DNA of 64,000 nucleotides. It comes from Streptomyces thermolilacinus SPC6. GTDB taxonomy: Bacteria > Actinomycetota > Actinomycetes > Streptomycetales > Streptomycetaceae. The stretch's first letter is position 1. Each line of letters starts with the position of its first letter. The notes under the pieces were generated by a model, which did no database searches, was not told the DNA's origin, and saw only the letters and a list, made by a program, of their open reading frames with translations. The position numbers and the translations under genes are program-made. The DNA is taken from NCBI RefSeq assembly GCF_000478605.2, contig NZ_ASHX02000001.1:5347001-5411000 (forward strand), written 5' to 3'. Of the stretch, positions 16,129 to 24,305 are shown piece by piece.

Positions 16129-17600
16129 CGGTGTCCCTGTGTGGTGAGGAGAGCGGTTGCCCGGTCGAGTACGGCGGCGATCCGGTCCAGGGTTTCACGG
16201 TCGGCGGCGACGGCCGGCAGCGTCTCGCCCTCACCGGTCCGCCACCCGGCCGCGACGGCCACCGGGTCGCCCCCGCCCGCCGCCCCGGCCGCCAGCGCGG
16301 CGGCCCCGACGGCGACGAGTTCGGTCGTACGGGGGATGACGACGGCCCGCCCGGACAGCCGCCGCACCGTCTCCACCCACGCGCGCCCGCGCGCCCCGCC
16401 GCCGACGAGCCGCAGCGGCGCGTCGCCCCCGGCCCCGCCGGGCAGCGCGTCCAGGGCGCGCAGCAGCGCGAACACGGCGCCCTCGTAGGCGGCGCCCAGC
16501 AGCTGTGCGGGGGTGGTCGTGTGGCGCAGCCCGGTCATCAGGCCGGAGGCGCCCGGCAGGTCGGGAGTGCGCTCACCGTCGAGGTACGGCAGGACGACGG
16601 CCTCCCCGCCCGGCACCGCGTCCTCCCGGTCAAGTCCGAGCAGCGCGGCGATCCGGTCGACGGCGAGCGTGCAGTTGAGGGTGCAGCCCAGCGGCAGGTA
16701 CGTGCCGTGCCCGTCGGCGGCGGCGAACCCGGCGAGGGCCGCCGTCGCGGGCCGCGTACGGGTCGCCGCGAACACGGTGCCGGACGTGCCGAGGGACACG
16801 GCCGGGTGGTCGAGCAGCCCCGCCGCGCCGAGGCCCAGGCCGACGGCGGCGGCCATGTTGTCGCCCGTCCCGGCGGCCACGGCGATCCCGCCGGGCAGCC
16901 CCAGCGCCCCGGCCGCCCCCGCGGTGAGCGTCCCGACGCGCGTACCGCCCGAGGGGGCCACCTCCGGCAGCAGCGCCCGGTCGAGTGCGAGCAGGTCGAG
17001 CAGTTCCGTGTCGTACGCCCCGGTCGCCGTGGAGTACCAGCACGTCCCGGAGGCGTCGCCCGGGTCGGTGACGGCCGTCCCGGTGAGCCGCTCGGTGAGG
17101 TAGTCGTGGGGGAGGCGCACGGCGGCGGCGGCTTCGGCGGTGCGCGGCTCGTTCTCCCGCAGCCAGCGCCACTTGGCGGCCGTCATGGACGCCACCGGTA
17201 CGGAGCCGGTGCGCCCCAGCCACGCCGGGGCGCCCAGCTCGGCGGTGAGCGCGGCGGCCTGGGGCGCGGAACGCGTGTCGTTCCACAGCAGCGCGGGGCG
17301 CAGCGGCTGCCCGGCGCGGTCCAGGGCGACAAGCCCGTGCTGCTGTCCGGCGACCGCGATCCCGGTCACCGCGCGCGGGTCGGCCCCGGCCTCCTTCAGC
17401 CCGGCCGCCACGGCGGCACCGAGCGCGTCCCACCACTGGAGGGGATCGCTCTCCCGGGCGCCGCCCTCGCCGGTCACGGTGTGCGGGGCGCGGCCCACGG
17501 CGAGGAGCCGACCCGTCGCGGCGTCCACGACGGCCGCCTTGGTGGACTGCGTCGAGCTGTCCACGCCGATGACTAGGGAGTCCATGTTTTGATCGTACAC
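16125..17600 (-). CDS. xylB: Xylulokinase
   Basis: About 491 aa, FGGY carbohydrate kinase. The N-terminal phosphate loop is LVIGVDSSTQSTKAAVVDA; IAVAGQQHGLVALD and LLWNDTRS are xylulokinase signatures, and VSLGTSGTVFA and RLVGGGARGRAWVE lie in the C-terminal ATP domain. It makes xylulose 5-phosphate. I prefer GTG 17600 because AGGGG lies 9 nt upstream; ATG 17585, fifteen bases in, lacks a ribosome site. An inverted repeat lies over this start region. First gene of the xylB-yicI operon, divergent from the xylA locus. Confidence 0.92.
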   Translation of the reverse strand: MYDQNMDSLVIGVDSSTQSTKAAVVDAATGRLLAVGRAPHTVTGEGGARESDPLQWWDALGAAVAAGLKEAGADPRAVTGIAVAGQQHGLVALDRAGQPLRPALLWNDTRSAPQAAALTAELGAPAWLGRTGSVPVASMTAAKWRWLRENEPRTAEAAAAVRLPHDYLTERLTGTAVTDPGDASGTCWYSTATGAYDTELLDLLALDRALLPEVAPSGGTRVGTLTAGAAGALGLPGGIAVAAGTGDNMAAAVGLGLGAAGLLDHPAVSLGTSGTVFAATRTRPATAALAGFAAADGHGTYLPLGCTLNCTLAVDRIAALLGLDREDAVPGGEAVVLPYLDGERTPDLPGASGLMTGLRHTTTPAQLLGAAYEGAVFALLRALDALPGGAGGDAPLRLVGGGARGRAWVETVRRLSGRAVVIPRTTELVAVGAAALAAGAAGGGDPVAVAAGWRTGEGETLPAVAADRETLDRIAAVLDRATALLTTQGHR

Positions 17601-17605
17601 AAAAC
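17586..17605. promoter_or_regulatory. Candidate ROK/XylR operator between xylB and xylA
   Basis: GTTTTG-N8-CAAAAC is a perfect inverted repeat over the xylB start. The overlapping 10-mer AAAACAAATC at 17601-17610 recurs exactly at 17682-17691, 22 bp before the xylA ATG. These are the only A/T-rich words of this kind in a very GC-rich stretch, and a ROK repressor gene lies just beyond xylA. Confidence 0.55.
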
Positions 17606-17712
17606 AAATCCCCTCTCAAGGGTGCTTCTACGGGTCAGCCCTCTTGGCCGGGAAGCGCGCCTAAGCTATTAGTAATCAAAGAAAACAAATCGTTCGACCC
17701 GAGGGAACGACC

Positions 17713-18826
17713 ATGCCGGAGCGCTACACCCCCACCCCCGAGGACAGGTTCACCTTCGGTCTGTGGACCGTGGGCTGGCGGGGGGGGGGGCCCCGCCCTC
17801 GGCGCGTACGGCGTCACCTTCCACGACGACGACCTCGTCCCGTACGGCTCCTCCGACACCGAGCGGGAGACGGCGGTCAAGCGGTTCCGCGAGGCCCTGG
17901 ACCGCACCGGCCTGAAGGTGCCGATGGCCACCACCAACCTGTTCACCCACCCCGTCTTCAAGGACGGCGCGTTCACCGCCAACGACCGCGACGTCCGCCG
18001 CTACGCGCTCCGCAAGACGATCCGCAACATCGACCTCGCCGTCGAGCTGGGCGCCACGACCTATGTGGCGTGGGGCGGCCGGGAGGGCGCCGAGTCGGGC
18101 GCCGCCAAGGACGTGCGGGTGGCGCTGGACCGGATGAAGGAGGCGTTCGACCTGCTCGGCCAGTACGTCACCGAGCAGGGCTACTCCCTGCGCTTCGCCG
18201 TGGAGCCCAAGCCCAACGAGCCGCGCGGCGACATCCTGCTGCCCACCATCGGCCACGCCCTCGCCTTCATCGAGCGCCTGGAGCGCCCCGAACTCGTCGG
18301 CGTCAACCCGGAGACCGGCCACGAGCAGATGGCCGGGCTCAACTTCCCGCACGGCATCGCCCAGGCCCTGTGGGCGGGCAAGCTGTTCCACATCGACCTC
18401 AACGGCCAGTCCGGCATCAAGTACGACCAGGACCTCCGCTTCGGCGCGGGCGACCTGCGCCAGGCGTTCTGGCTGGTGGACCTGCTGGAGAGCGCCGGAT
18501 ACGACGGCCCGCGCCACTTCGACTTCAAGCCCGTCCGCACCGACGGCTCCGACGGCGTGTGGGAGTCCGCGAAGAACTGCATGCGCAACTACCTCGTCCT
18601 CAAGGAGCGCGCCGCCGCCTTCCGCGCCGACCCCGAGGTGCGCGAGGCGCTCAAGGCGTCCCGCCTCCACGAACTGGCCCGCCCCACCGCCGAGGACGGC
18701 CTCGCCTCCCTCCTCGCCGACCGCGCGGCCTTCGAGGAGTTCGACGCGGACGCGGCCGCCGAGCGCTCCATGGCCTTCGAGCGCCTCGACCAGCTGGCCC
18801 TCGACCACCTGCTCGCCACCCGCTGA
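17713..18826 (+). pseudogene. xylA: Xylose isomerase, frame broken near codon 24
   Basis: The start is normal (MPERYTPTPEDRFTFGLWTVGW, ribosome site GAGGG). It then runs into CGGGGGGGGGGG, after which the xylose isomerase frame continues one register over: GPALGAYGVTFHDDDLVPYG through to the usual C-terminus DHLLATR. Against the family, roughly 18-20 residues between the first tryptophan region and GAYGVTFH are gone, replaced by 13 nt. Downstream catalytic features (FHDDDL, EPKPNEPRGD, GVNPETGHEQMAG, FHIDLNGQSG) are intact. Either a recent true inactivation or an assembly error at the G-run. If real, this locus makes no xylose isomerase. Confidence 0.85.
17780..17790 (+). repeat. G11 homopolymer inside xylA
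   Basis: Eleven consecutive G followed by CCCC at the exact point where the xylA frame breaks. It is by far the most suspicious homopolymer I noticed in the window. Confidence 0.85.
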
Positions 18827-18832
18827 CCCCTC

Positions 18833-18873
18833 GTAACCGGGGCGGCACCGCAGGGGGGAGCCGCCCCGGTTAC
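18833..18873. terminator. Bidirectional terminator between xylA and the ROK gene
   Basis: GTAACCGGGGCGGC (18833-18846) and GCCGCCCCGGTTAC (18860-18873) form a 14-bp perfect stem between the convergent genes. The right arm includes the ROK stop codon. Confidence 0.8.
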
Positions 18874-20183
18874 CGTCCGCCCGCCCGCTCGGCGTACCCC
18901 ACCGGGTCGGCGATCACGTCCCGTACGACCAGCGCCGCCGCCCCCCGCGCCGCGTCCCCCGACGACGAGGCGCCGCGCAGCCGCCCGCCGCCCGGCGTCC
19001 ACAGCCCGGACACGCCCCGCCGCGCCAGCTCCGCGTCCACGGCCGGACCCAGCCACGGCATCAGTCCCCGGTACACCCCGCCCAGCACCACCGCGTCCGG
19101 GTCCAGCAGGTTCACCGCCCCCGACAGCACCAGTCCCAGTGCCCGCCCGGCCCGCTCCAGCGCCCCCAGCGCCCGTACGTCCCCGTCGGCGGCGCGCCGC
19201 TCCAGCTCGGCCACCCCCGGCCCGCCCGCGTCCTGCGCGAGACCCGCGCCCCGCAGCAGCGCGGCCTGCCCGGCGTACTGCTCCAGGCACCCCCGCGACC
19301 CGCACCGGCACTCGGGGCCCGCCGCGTCCGCCGGTACGTGCCCGATCTCCCCGGCGAACCCGTGCGCACCGCGCAGCAGCTCCCCGTCCACGACGATCGC
19401 GCCGCCCACGCCGATCTCCCCGGACACGTACAGGAAGCTCCGCGCCCGCTCCCCGCCACCGCCGCCGGTCCCGTCGTGGCCGCCGCCGTCGGCACCCCCG
19501 CCGCCTTCGCCGCCGTCCCGGCCCGCCGCCGGGCCGCCGAACCACAGCTCGGCCAGCGCCGCCGCGTTCGCCTCGTTGTCCGAGCCGACCGGCAGCGGTG
19601 GCGCCCCCGGCGCCCGGAGCGCGGAGGCGAACAGCTCCTCCGCCGCCACCCGGTTCCAGCCCAGGTTCGGCGCCTGCCGCACCCGGCCGCCCGACACGAG
19701 GCCCGGCAGCGCGAGCCGTACGCCCGCCGGGCGCAGCTCCTGCTCGGCCGCCGACACCAGCGTGCGCGCCGCGATCCGCGCCGCCCGCGCCAGGACCTCA
19801 CCGGGCGGCACGTCCCGGTTGTCGAGGTGCTCGGTGAGCCGTACCCGGTCGGTTCCGGCCAGATCCACCACGCACACGGACACGTAGTCGACGTTGATCT
19901 CCACGCCGAGCCCGGCGGGGCCGGTCCTCGCCACCCGCAGCGCCGTCCCCGGCCGCCCCGCCAGCCCGCTGAACGTCTTGCCCGACTCGGTGAGGAACCC
20001 GCCCGCCAGCAGTTGTTCGACCAGCGAGGAGACCGCCGCCCGGGTCAGTCCCACGCGCGCCGCCACCCCGGCCCGCGTCGCCTCGCCCTCGTCGTGCACG
20101 GCCCGTAGGACCAGGCTGAGGTTGTGCCGCCGCACGGTCGCCTTGTCGGCCTTGGGCTCCAGCGGTTCCAGTGTGTTCTTCAT
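18870..20183 (-). CDS. ROK-family transcriptional repressor (XylR-like)
   Basis: About 437 aa from ATG 20183. An N-terminal helix-turn-helix (ATRAGVAARVGLTRAAVSSL, residues 35-54) precedes a sugar-kinase-like ROK domain with the zinc motif GHVPADAAGPECRCGSRGCL (H282, C292, C294, C299). Such regulators bind a sugar; next to xylA/xylB the ligand is probably xylose. A Gly/Ala-rich insertion at about residues 218-246 is unusual for the family and is probably a loop. The start is uncertain: ATG 20210 is also open, and neither has a good ribosome site. A longer reading would run into the tRNA gene. Confidence 0.88.
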   Translation of the reverse strand: MKNTLEPLEPKADKATVRRHNLSLVLRAVHDEGEATRAGVAARVGLTRAAVSSLVEQLLAGGFLTESGKTFSGLAGRPGTALRVARTGPAGLGVEINVDYVSVCVVDLAGTDRVRLTEHLDNRDVPPGEVLARAARIAARTLVSAAEQELRPAGVRLALPGLVSGGRVRQAPNLGWNRVAAEELFASALRAPGAPPLPVGSDNEANAAALAELWFGGPAAGRDGGEGGGGADGGGHDGTGGGGGERARSFLYVSGEIGVGGAIVVDGELLRGAHGFAGEIGHVPADAAGPECRCGSRGCLEQYAGQAALLRGAGLAQDAGGPGVAELERRAADGDVRALGALERAGRALGLVLSGAVNLLDPDAVVLGGVYRGLMPWLGPAVDAELARRGVSGLWTPGGGRLRGASSSGDAARGAAALVVRDVIADPVGYAERAGGR

Positions 20184-20246
20184 CGCCTCTCGCAGCAGCC
20201 GCTCGACCATGCCCGGCACGTCCACAGCAGGACCCGAACAGCAGAA

Positions 20247-20269
20247 AGACCCCAGGTGAACTGGGGTCT
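20247..20269 (-). terminator. Terminator behind tRNA-Leu
   Basis: AGACCCCAG (20247-20255) pairs with CTGGGGTCT (20261-20269). On the minus strand the stem is followed by TTTC, giving a classical short intrinsic terminator just after the tRNA. Confidence 0.8.
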
Positions 20270-20273
20270 TCGC

Positions 20274-20361
20274 TGGTGTCCGAGGGGGGACTTGAACCCC
20301 CACGCCCGATAAAGGGCACTAGCACCTCAAGCTAGCGCGTCTGCCATTCCGCCACCCGGAC
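20274..20361 (-). tRNA. tRNA-Leu (anticodon GAG)
   Basis: On the minus strand the gene begins GTCCGGGTGGCGGAATGGCA and ends CTCGGACACCA, so the CCA tail is encoded. The acceptor stem pairs GTCCGGG with CTCGGAC. The anticodon stem CTAGC/GCTAG encloses the loop TTGAGGT, giving anticodon GAG. The long variable arm (TGCCC TTTAT CGGGCG) is as expected for a class II leucine tRNA. The T-arm GGGGGTTCAAGTCCCCC is intact. Confidence 0.95.
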
Positions 20362-20553
20362 AAGGTGTCTGTCTCGCGGCCCTGGGCCGTTCCGACGTGG
20401 AAAACCATAGCAAACATTCGGCGTGCCCGATCACGCCCCCGGTCCCCGACGTGAGCACGCCCGGCCGGGGGGCGCCCTTGGGCGCGGGGCCCGGTCGGTA
20501 GCAGGATGGCGCCAGACCAGCAGCCACGACAGCACGACGCGGGAGGAACCAGC

Positions 20554-21888
20554 GTGAGCGAGTCGAATCCGGCCAGGACCGGCCCCGGAGTCACCGCCGA
20601 GAGCGAGGTCGTCGATCTCTGCAGCGAGCTCATCCGTATCGACACGAGCAACTACGGCGACCACTCCGGCCCCGGAGAGCGGGCCGCCGCCGAGTACATC
20701 GCCGAGAAGCTCGCCGAGGTGGGCCTCGAACCCCGGATCTACGAGTCCCACAAGGGCCGCGCGTCGACGGTCGTCCGGATTCCCGGCGAGGACCCGTCGC
20801 GCCCGGCCCTGCTCATCCACGGCCACACCGACGTCGTCCCGGCCAACGCCGCCGACTGGACGCACGACCCGTTCTCCGGGGAGATCGCCGACGGCTGCGT
20901 CTGGGGCCGGGGCGCGGTGGACATGAAGGACATGGACGCGATGACCCTCGCGGTCGTACGGGACCGGATGCGCTCGGGCCGCAGGCCGCCCCGCGACATC
21001 GTCCTGGCGTTCCTCGCCGACGAGGAGGCCGGCGGCACGTACGGCGCGCGCTTCCTGGTGGACAAGCACCCCGAGCTGTTCGAAGGGGTCACGGAGGCGA
21101 TCGGCGAGGTCGGCGGCTTCTCCCTGACCGTCAACGAGGACCTGCGGCTGTACCTGGTGGAGACGGCGCAGAAGGGCATGCACTGGATGCGCCTCACCGT
21201 GGACGGCACCGCGGGGCACGGCTCGATGACCAACACGGACAACGCCATCACGGAGCTGTGCGAGGCCGTGGGCCGCGTCGGCCGCCACCAGTGGCCGGTC
21301 AGGGTCACCAAGACCGTACGGTCGTTCCTGGACGAGCTGTCCGACGCGCTCGGCACGCCGCTCGACCCGGACGACATGGAGGCCACGCTCCAGAAGCTCG
21401 GCGGCATCGCCAAGATGATCGGCGCGACGCTCCGCAACTCGGCGGCGCCCACGATGCTCGGCGCCGGGTACAAGGTGAACGTCATCCCCGGCCAGGCCAC
21501 CGCCCACATCGACGGAAGGTTCCTGCCCGGGTACGAGGAGGAGTTCCTCGCCGACCTCGACCGGCTCCTCGGGCCGCGGGTGCGGCGCGAGGACGTCCAC
21601 ACCGACAAGGCGCTGGAGACCAGCTTCGACGGCGACCTCGTCGACGCCATGCAGACGGCGCTGCGCGCGGAGGACCCGATCGCCCGCGCCGTGCCGTACA
21701 TGCTCTCCGGCGGCACCGACGCCAAGTCCTTCGACGACCTCGGCATCCGCTGCTTCGGTTTCGCCCCGCTCCAGCTGCCGCCCGACCTGGACTTCGCCGG
21801 GATGTTCCACGGCGTGGACGAGCGGGTGCCGGTGGACGGCCTGAAGTTCGGCGCGCGGGTCCTGGACCGCTTCATCGACGCGAGCTGA
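20554..21888 (+). CDS. M20-family metallopeptidase / deacylase
   Basis: 444 aa. Metal ligands are seen in HGHTDVVP (H91, D93), GRGAVDMKDMD (D123) and LADEEAGG (E157/E158), with the dimerisation domain after residue 200 (HGSMTNTDNAI). The fold is that of ArgE/DapE/carboxypeptidase G2 enzymes; the subgroup is usually annotated only as M20/M25/M40 hydrolase, so the substrate is open. GTG 20554 follows GGGAGGA. It is monocistronic, between tRNA-Leu (divergent) and chpH. Confidence 0.9.
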   Translation: MSESNPARTGPGVTAESEVVDLCSELIRIDTSNYGDHSGPGERAAAEYIAEKLAEVGLEPRIYESHKGRASTVVRIPGEDPSRPALLIHGHTDVVPANAADWTHDPFSGEIADGCVWGRGAVDMKDMDAMTLAVVRDRMRSGRRPPRDIVLAFLADEEAGGTYGARFLVDKHPELFEGVTEAIGEVGGFSLTVNEDLRLYLVETAQKGMHWMRLTVDGTAGHGSMTNTDNAITELCEAVGRVGRHQWPVRVTKTVRSFLDELSDALGTPLDPDDMEATLQKLGGIAKMIGATLRNSAAPTMLGAGYKVNVIPGQATAHIDGRFLPGYEEEFLADLDRLLGPRVRREDVHTDKALETSFDGDLVDAMQTALRAEDPIARAVPYMLSGGTDAKSFDDLGIRCFGFAPLQLPPDLDFAGMFHGVDERVPVDGLKFGARVLDRFIDAS

Positions 21889-21998
21889 AAGTCAGGTGAA
21901 ACGACCCTCCAATAATCGCCCGCGTGTCCAGATCTGACCGAAAAGGGTGAACGAGGGCGCCGCCTCGTAGCCCACCTGCCTCCTCCTCGTTACAGGTG

Positions 21999-22023
21999 AT
22001 GCGGTCCGCGGCTGGGACCGCAT
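21999..22023 (+). promoter_or_regulatory. 5'-UTR hairpin just upstream of the chpH ribosome site
   Basis: ATGCGGTCC (21999-22007) and GGACCGCAT (22015-22023) form a 9-bp perfect stem with a 7-nt loop, ending 8 nt before TAGGAGGAA. It may affect stability or translation of this very abundant developmental message. It is not followed by U's, so it is unlikely to be a terminator. Confidence 0.5.
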
Positions 22024-22041
22024 TGCCAACTAGGAGGAAAA

Positions 22042-22275
22042 ATGATCAAGAAGGTCGTCGCCACCGCGGCCGCCGCCGGCGGTCTGGTTCTGGCGGGTGC
22101 GGGCATGGCCGTCGCCGACGCGGGCGCGAACGCTGCCGCCGTGGGTTCCCCGGGTGTCCTGTCGGGCAACGTGCTCCAGGTTCCGATCCACGTGCCGGTG
22201 AACGTCTGCGGCAACACGATCAACATCATCGGCCTGCTGAACCCCGCCTTCGGCAACACCTGCGTCAACGCCTGA
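22042..22275 (+). CDS. chpH: Short chaplin ChpH
   Basis: 77 aa: a signal peptide (residues 1 to about 26, ending AVADA) followed by one chaplin domain with the core SPGVLSGNVLQVPIHVPVNV, CGNTINIIGLLNPAFGN and the cysteine pair C56/C74. Short chaplins are secreted and assemble into the amyloid rodlet layer that lets aerial hyphae break surface tension. AGGAGGA precedes the ATG and an upstream hairpin may influence expression. The next gene is the cell-wall-anchored partner chpC. In S. coelicolor these genes depend on sigma-BldN; I cannot place that promoter confidently here. Confidence 0.96.
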   Translation: MIKKVVATAAAAGGLVLAGAGMAVADAGANAAAVGSPGVLSGNVLQVPIHVPVNVCGNTINIIGLLNPAFGNTCVNA

Positions 22276-22319
22276 GCCATCGCCTGACGTTGCGTCTCGA
22301 CCCATCGGGTCCAGCCCGG

Positions 22320-22356
22320 CCGGCCTCGGAGCGCGCGCCATGCGCTCCGAGGCCGG
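22320..22356 (+). terminator. Terminator of chpH
   Basis: CCGGCCTCGGAGCGC (22320-22334) and GCGCTCCGAGGCCGG (22342-22356) form a 15-bp perfect stem with a 7-nt loop, so chpH and chpC are probably separate transcripts or attenuated. Confidence 0.75.
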
Positions 22357-22421
22357 TGGGCATTCGGCTGCCGCGCGAGGTGCGCGGGAGCAATCGGAAG
22401 CCAAGAAGGCAGGAACAAGCT

Positions 22422-23120
22422 ATGCGACAGGTCACGCGCAAAGGCCTGACCATTGTGGCGGCGGCGGGCGGCGTGCTCGCCCTCGGCGGCTACGCCCACG
22501 CGTCCACGGGCGCCGGGGCGGACGGTGCCGCGGCCAACTCCCCGGGTGTCGCGTCCGGCAACAACGTGCAGGCACCCATCAGCGTGCCGGTGAACGCCTG
22601 CGGCAACACCGTCGACGTCGTCGGCGTGCTCAACCCGGCGTTCGGCAACAAGTGCGTCAACGAGTCGAGCGGCGCCCAGGCGAACGGGGCGGCGACGAAC
22701 TCGCCGGGTGTCGCCTCCGGCAACAACGTGCAGGCCCCGATCAGCGTGCCGGTGAACGCCTGCGGCAACAGCGTGAACGTCGTCGGCGCCCTGAACCCGG
22801 CGTTCGGCAACGGCTGCGGCAACGGCGCCACCCCCGGCCACCCGGGCGAGCCGGGCCACCCCGGCGAGCCGGGCAAGCCGGGCAAGCCGGGCAAGCCGAG
22901 CGAGCCCAGCACCCCAGGGAAGCCCGGCAAGCCGAGCGAGCCCGCTCAGCCCAGCACCCCGAGCACGCCGAACAAGCCCGACCCGCAGGGCGGCACCACC
23001 CCGCAGGACGACGACCAGCTCGCCGCGACCGGTGCCTCCGCGCTCGGCCTGCTCGGCCCGGCCGGCGCCGCCGCGCTCATCGGCGGCACGATCCTCTACC
23101 GCCGCGCCCGCGCCGCGTAA
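22422..23120 (+). CDS. chpC: Long cell-wall-anchored chaplin ChpC
   Basis: 232 aa. Signal peptide (to about residue 28); two near-identical chaplin domains (about 37-80 and 91-134) with cysteine pairs C60/C78 and C114/C132; a Pro/Gly/Lys-rich linker (138-190) with PGHPGEPG and PGKPGK repeats; the sorting signal LAATG (200-204); a hydrophobic segment; and the tail RRARAA. The LAxTG motif is the class E sortase substrate, so the protein is linked to peptidoglycan and anchors the chaplin layer. ATG 22422 has AGGAA upstream. Confidence 0.95.
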   Translation: MRQVTRKGLTIVAAAGGVLALGGYAHASTGAGADGAAANSPGVASGNNVQAPISVPVNACGNTVDVVGVLNPAFGNKCVNESSGAQANGAATNSPGVASGNNVQAPISVPVNACGNSVNVVGALNPAFGNGCGNGATPGHPGEPGHPGEPGKPGKPGKPSEPSTPGKPGKPSEPAQPSTPSTPNKPDPQGGTTPQDDDQLAATGASALGLLGPAGAAALIGGTILYRRARAA

Positions 23121-23144
23121 CCACCACGCGTCCGGTCGTACACG

Positions 23145-23183
23145 CGACGGAGCGGGCCCCGCACTCCGCGGGGCCCGCTCCGT
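23145..23183. terminator. Strong bidirectional terminator behind chpC
   Basis: GACGGAGCGGGCCCCGC (23145-23161) and its exact complement (23167-23183) form a 17-bp perfect stem with a 5-nt loop, between chpC and the convergent DUF5703 gene. Confidence 0.85.
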
Positions 23184-23221
23184 CTCGTTCCGTTCCGTCC
23201 TGTTCCGTCACGCTCTGTTCC

Positions 23222-23410
23222 TCACCAGGTGGCGCGCACCTGACGAATGATGCGCCTGCGCAGCCGCACCCGGCGGCTCCCGTCCCGGAGCAGGCTCAGG
23301 CGGTCCAACTCCCAGTGCCCGTACTCGGCATGGTCGGTCAGCAGCCGCGTCGCCTCCTTCCTGGAGACCCCTCGCGGCACGTACACATCGACAAATTCGT
23401 ATTCCGGCAT
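23222..23410 (-). CDS. DUF5703 family small protein
   Basis: 62 aa, opening MPEYEFVDVYVPRGVSRKEA and ending RRRIIRQVRATW. The basic C-terminal third (RRVRLRRRIIRQVR) could bind nucleic acid or membrane phosphates. As I recall it is highly conserved across Streptomyces at this position, which argues for a real gene although no function is known. It is divergent from the acidic protein at 23458, 47 bp away. Confidence 0.85.
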   Translation of the reverse strand: MPEYEFVDVYVPRGVSRKEATRLLTDHAEYGHWELDRLSLLRDGSRRVRLRRRIIRQVRATW

Positions 23411-23444
23411 CGCATCTATTGTGCGTGCACGGCCCAGGTACGGA

Positions 23445-23450
23445 TAGCGT
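23445..23450 (+). promoter_or_regulatory. -10 element of a leaderless transcript
   Basis: TAGCGT (TANNNT) lies exactly 7 nt before ATG 23458, and no ribosome site is present. Confidence 0.5.
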
Positions 23451-23457
23451 CTGCGGT

Positions 23458-24123
23458 ATGTCTGATGCTGCGCAGCCCACCGCTGCCGAGGTACGTGCCG
23501 CCGCCGAGGCGGTCAAAGCCGCACTGGACCGTCACCTGGCGGCGGTCGAGAACCGCACCGGTGACGACGACCCGGCGGTCTACGCCGCGTTCAACGACCT
23601 GGCCGCCGCGGCCGAGGCGTACGACGAGCGGCTCTACGACCGCTACGACGAGGTCACGCCCTTCGAGATCCCCGGTGTCGAGGACTCCCTGCCCCCGTAC
23701 GCGGGGCCGGACCAGCCGAACGCGCTGAGCGTACTGATCCGCCGCGACTACGCGGTGGCGGAACCCCAGCGGCTGCTCGCCCAGGCCCAGCGCATCGCCG
23801 ACGCCGAGCGCGACGACGACGAGGTGCCCGGGACGGCCGCCGCGGTCGGCTCCAGCGTCCACGCGGCGATCGGCGTGCTGTTCGGCGAGTACGAGCCGGA
23901 CGAGATCGCCTCCCGCCACAAGGAGTTCGGCCTGGAGGAGGGCGACTCCACGCTGTGGGTCGCCGCCGCCGACGAACTGCCCGAAGCGGGGGAGTGGCTC
24001 GCCACGCCGTTCGACCAGGCCGACCCGAGCCGCGTCATCTGCCGCTTCGACGTGAGCGCCGTCTTCGACGAGGACGAGCTGTACGAGGAGGACCCGACAG
24101 GCCGCTCCCACGAGCACCCCTGA
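23458..24123 (+). CDS. Conserved acidic protein of unknown function
   Basis: 221 aa, strongly acidic, no signal or membrane segment. The N-terminus is alanine-rich and helical (AAEAVKAALDRHLAAVENR). The middle has PPYAGPDQPNALSVLIRRDY and the C-terminus an acidic stretch FDEDELYEEDP. I do not recognise a catalytic motif. The gene has no Shine-Dalgarno sequence but a -10 hexamer 7 nt upstream, so it is probably leaderless. About 180 bp of unremarkable DNA follow before the RecD2-like gene. Confidence 0.75.
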   Translation: MSDAAQPTAAEVRAAAEAVKAALDRHLAAVENRTGDDDPAVYAAFNDLAAAAEAYDERLYDRYDEVTPFEIPGVEDSLPPYAGPDQPNALSVLIRRDYAVAEPQRLLAQAQRIADAERDDDEVPGTAAAVGSSVHAAIGVLFGEYEPDEIASRHKEFGLEEGDSTLWVAAADELPEAGEWLATPFDQADPSRVICRFDVSAVFDEDELYEEDPTGRSHEHP

Positions 24124-24305
24124 GCCCGGCTGCGGGCACGGGTCGGGCTGCCCGGCCCTCCCGTGCCCACCGCGCCACCGAGCTGGTGAGGGACGAAAGA
24201 CCCCGTGGGCGTCGTCCGGCGACGGCCGCGGAGCCGCCGTGCTCGCTCACCATCGGGCGGGGACGGGCTGCCCGGCTCTCCCGCGCCCGCACCGCCGCGT
24301 CCCCG

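Noticed and set aside
17780..17790. Phase variation by the G11 run in xylA
   Set aside because: Slippage alone cannot restore function because about 20 residues are also missing next to the run; an assembly error or deletion explains it better.
20184..20303. Longer N-terminus of the ROK regulator
   Set aside because: The extension would begin inside the tRNA-Leu gene and cross its terminator.
22845..22990. CRISPR-like or DNA repeat in the chpC region
   Set aside because: The repeats are codons of the PGHPGEPG/PGKPGK linker, part of the protein.
24035..24292. Small Arg-rich open frames between the acidic protein and the RecD2-like gene
   Set aside because: No ribosome site, no family resemblance, composition as expected by chance.
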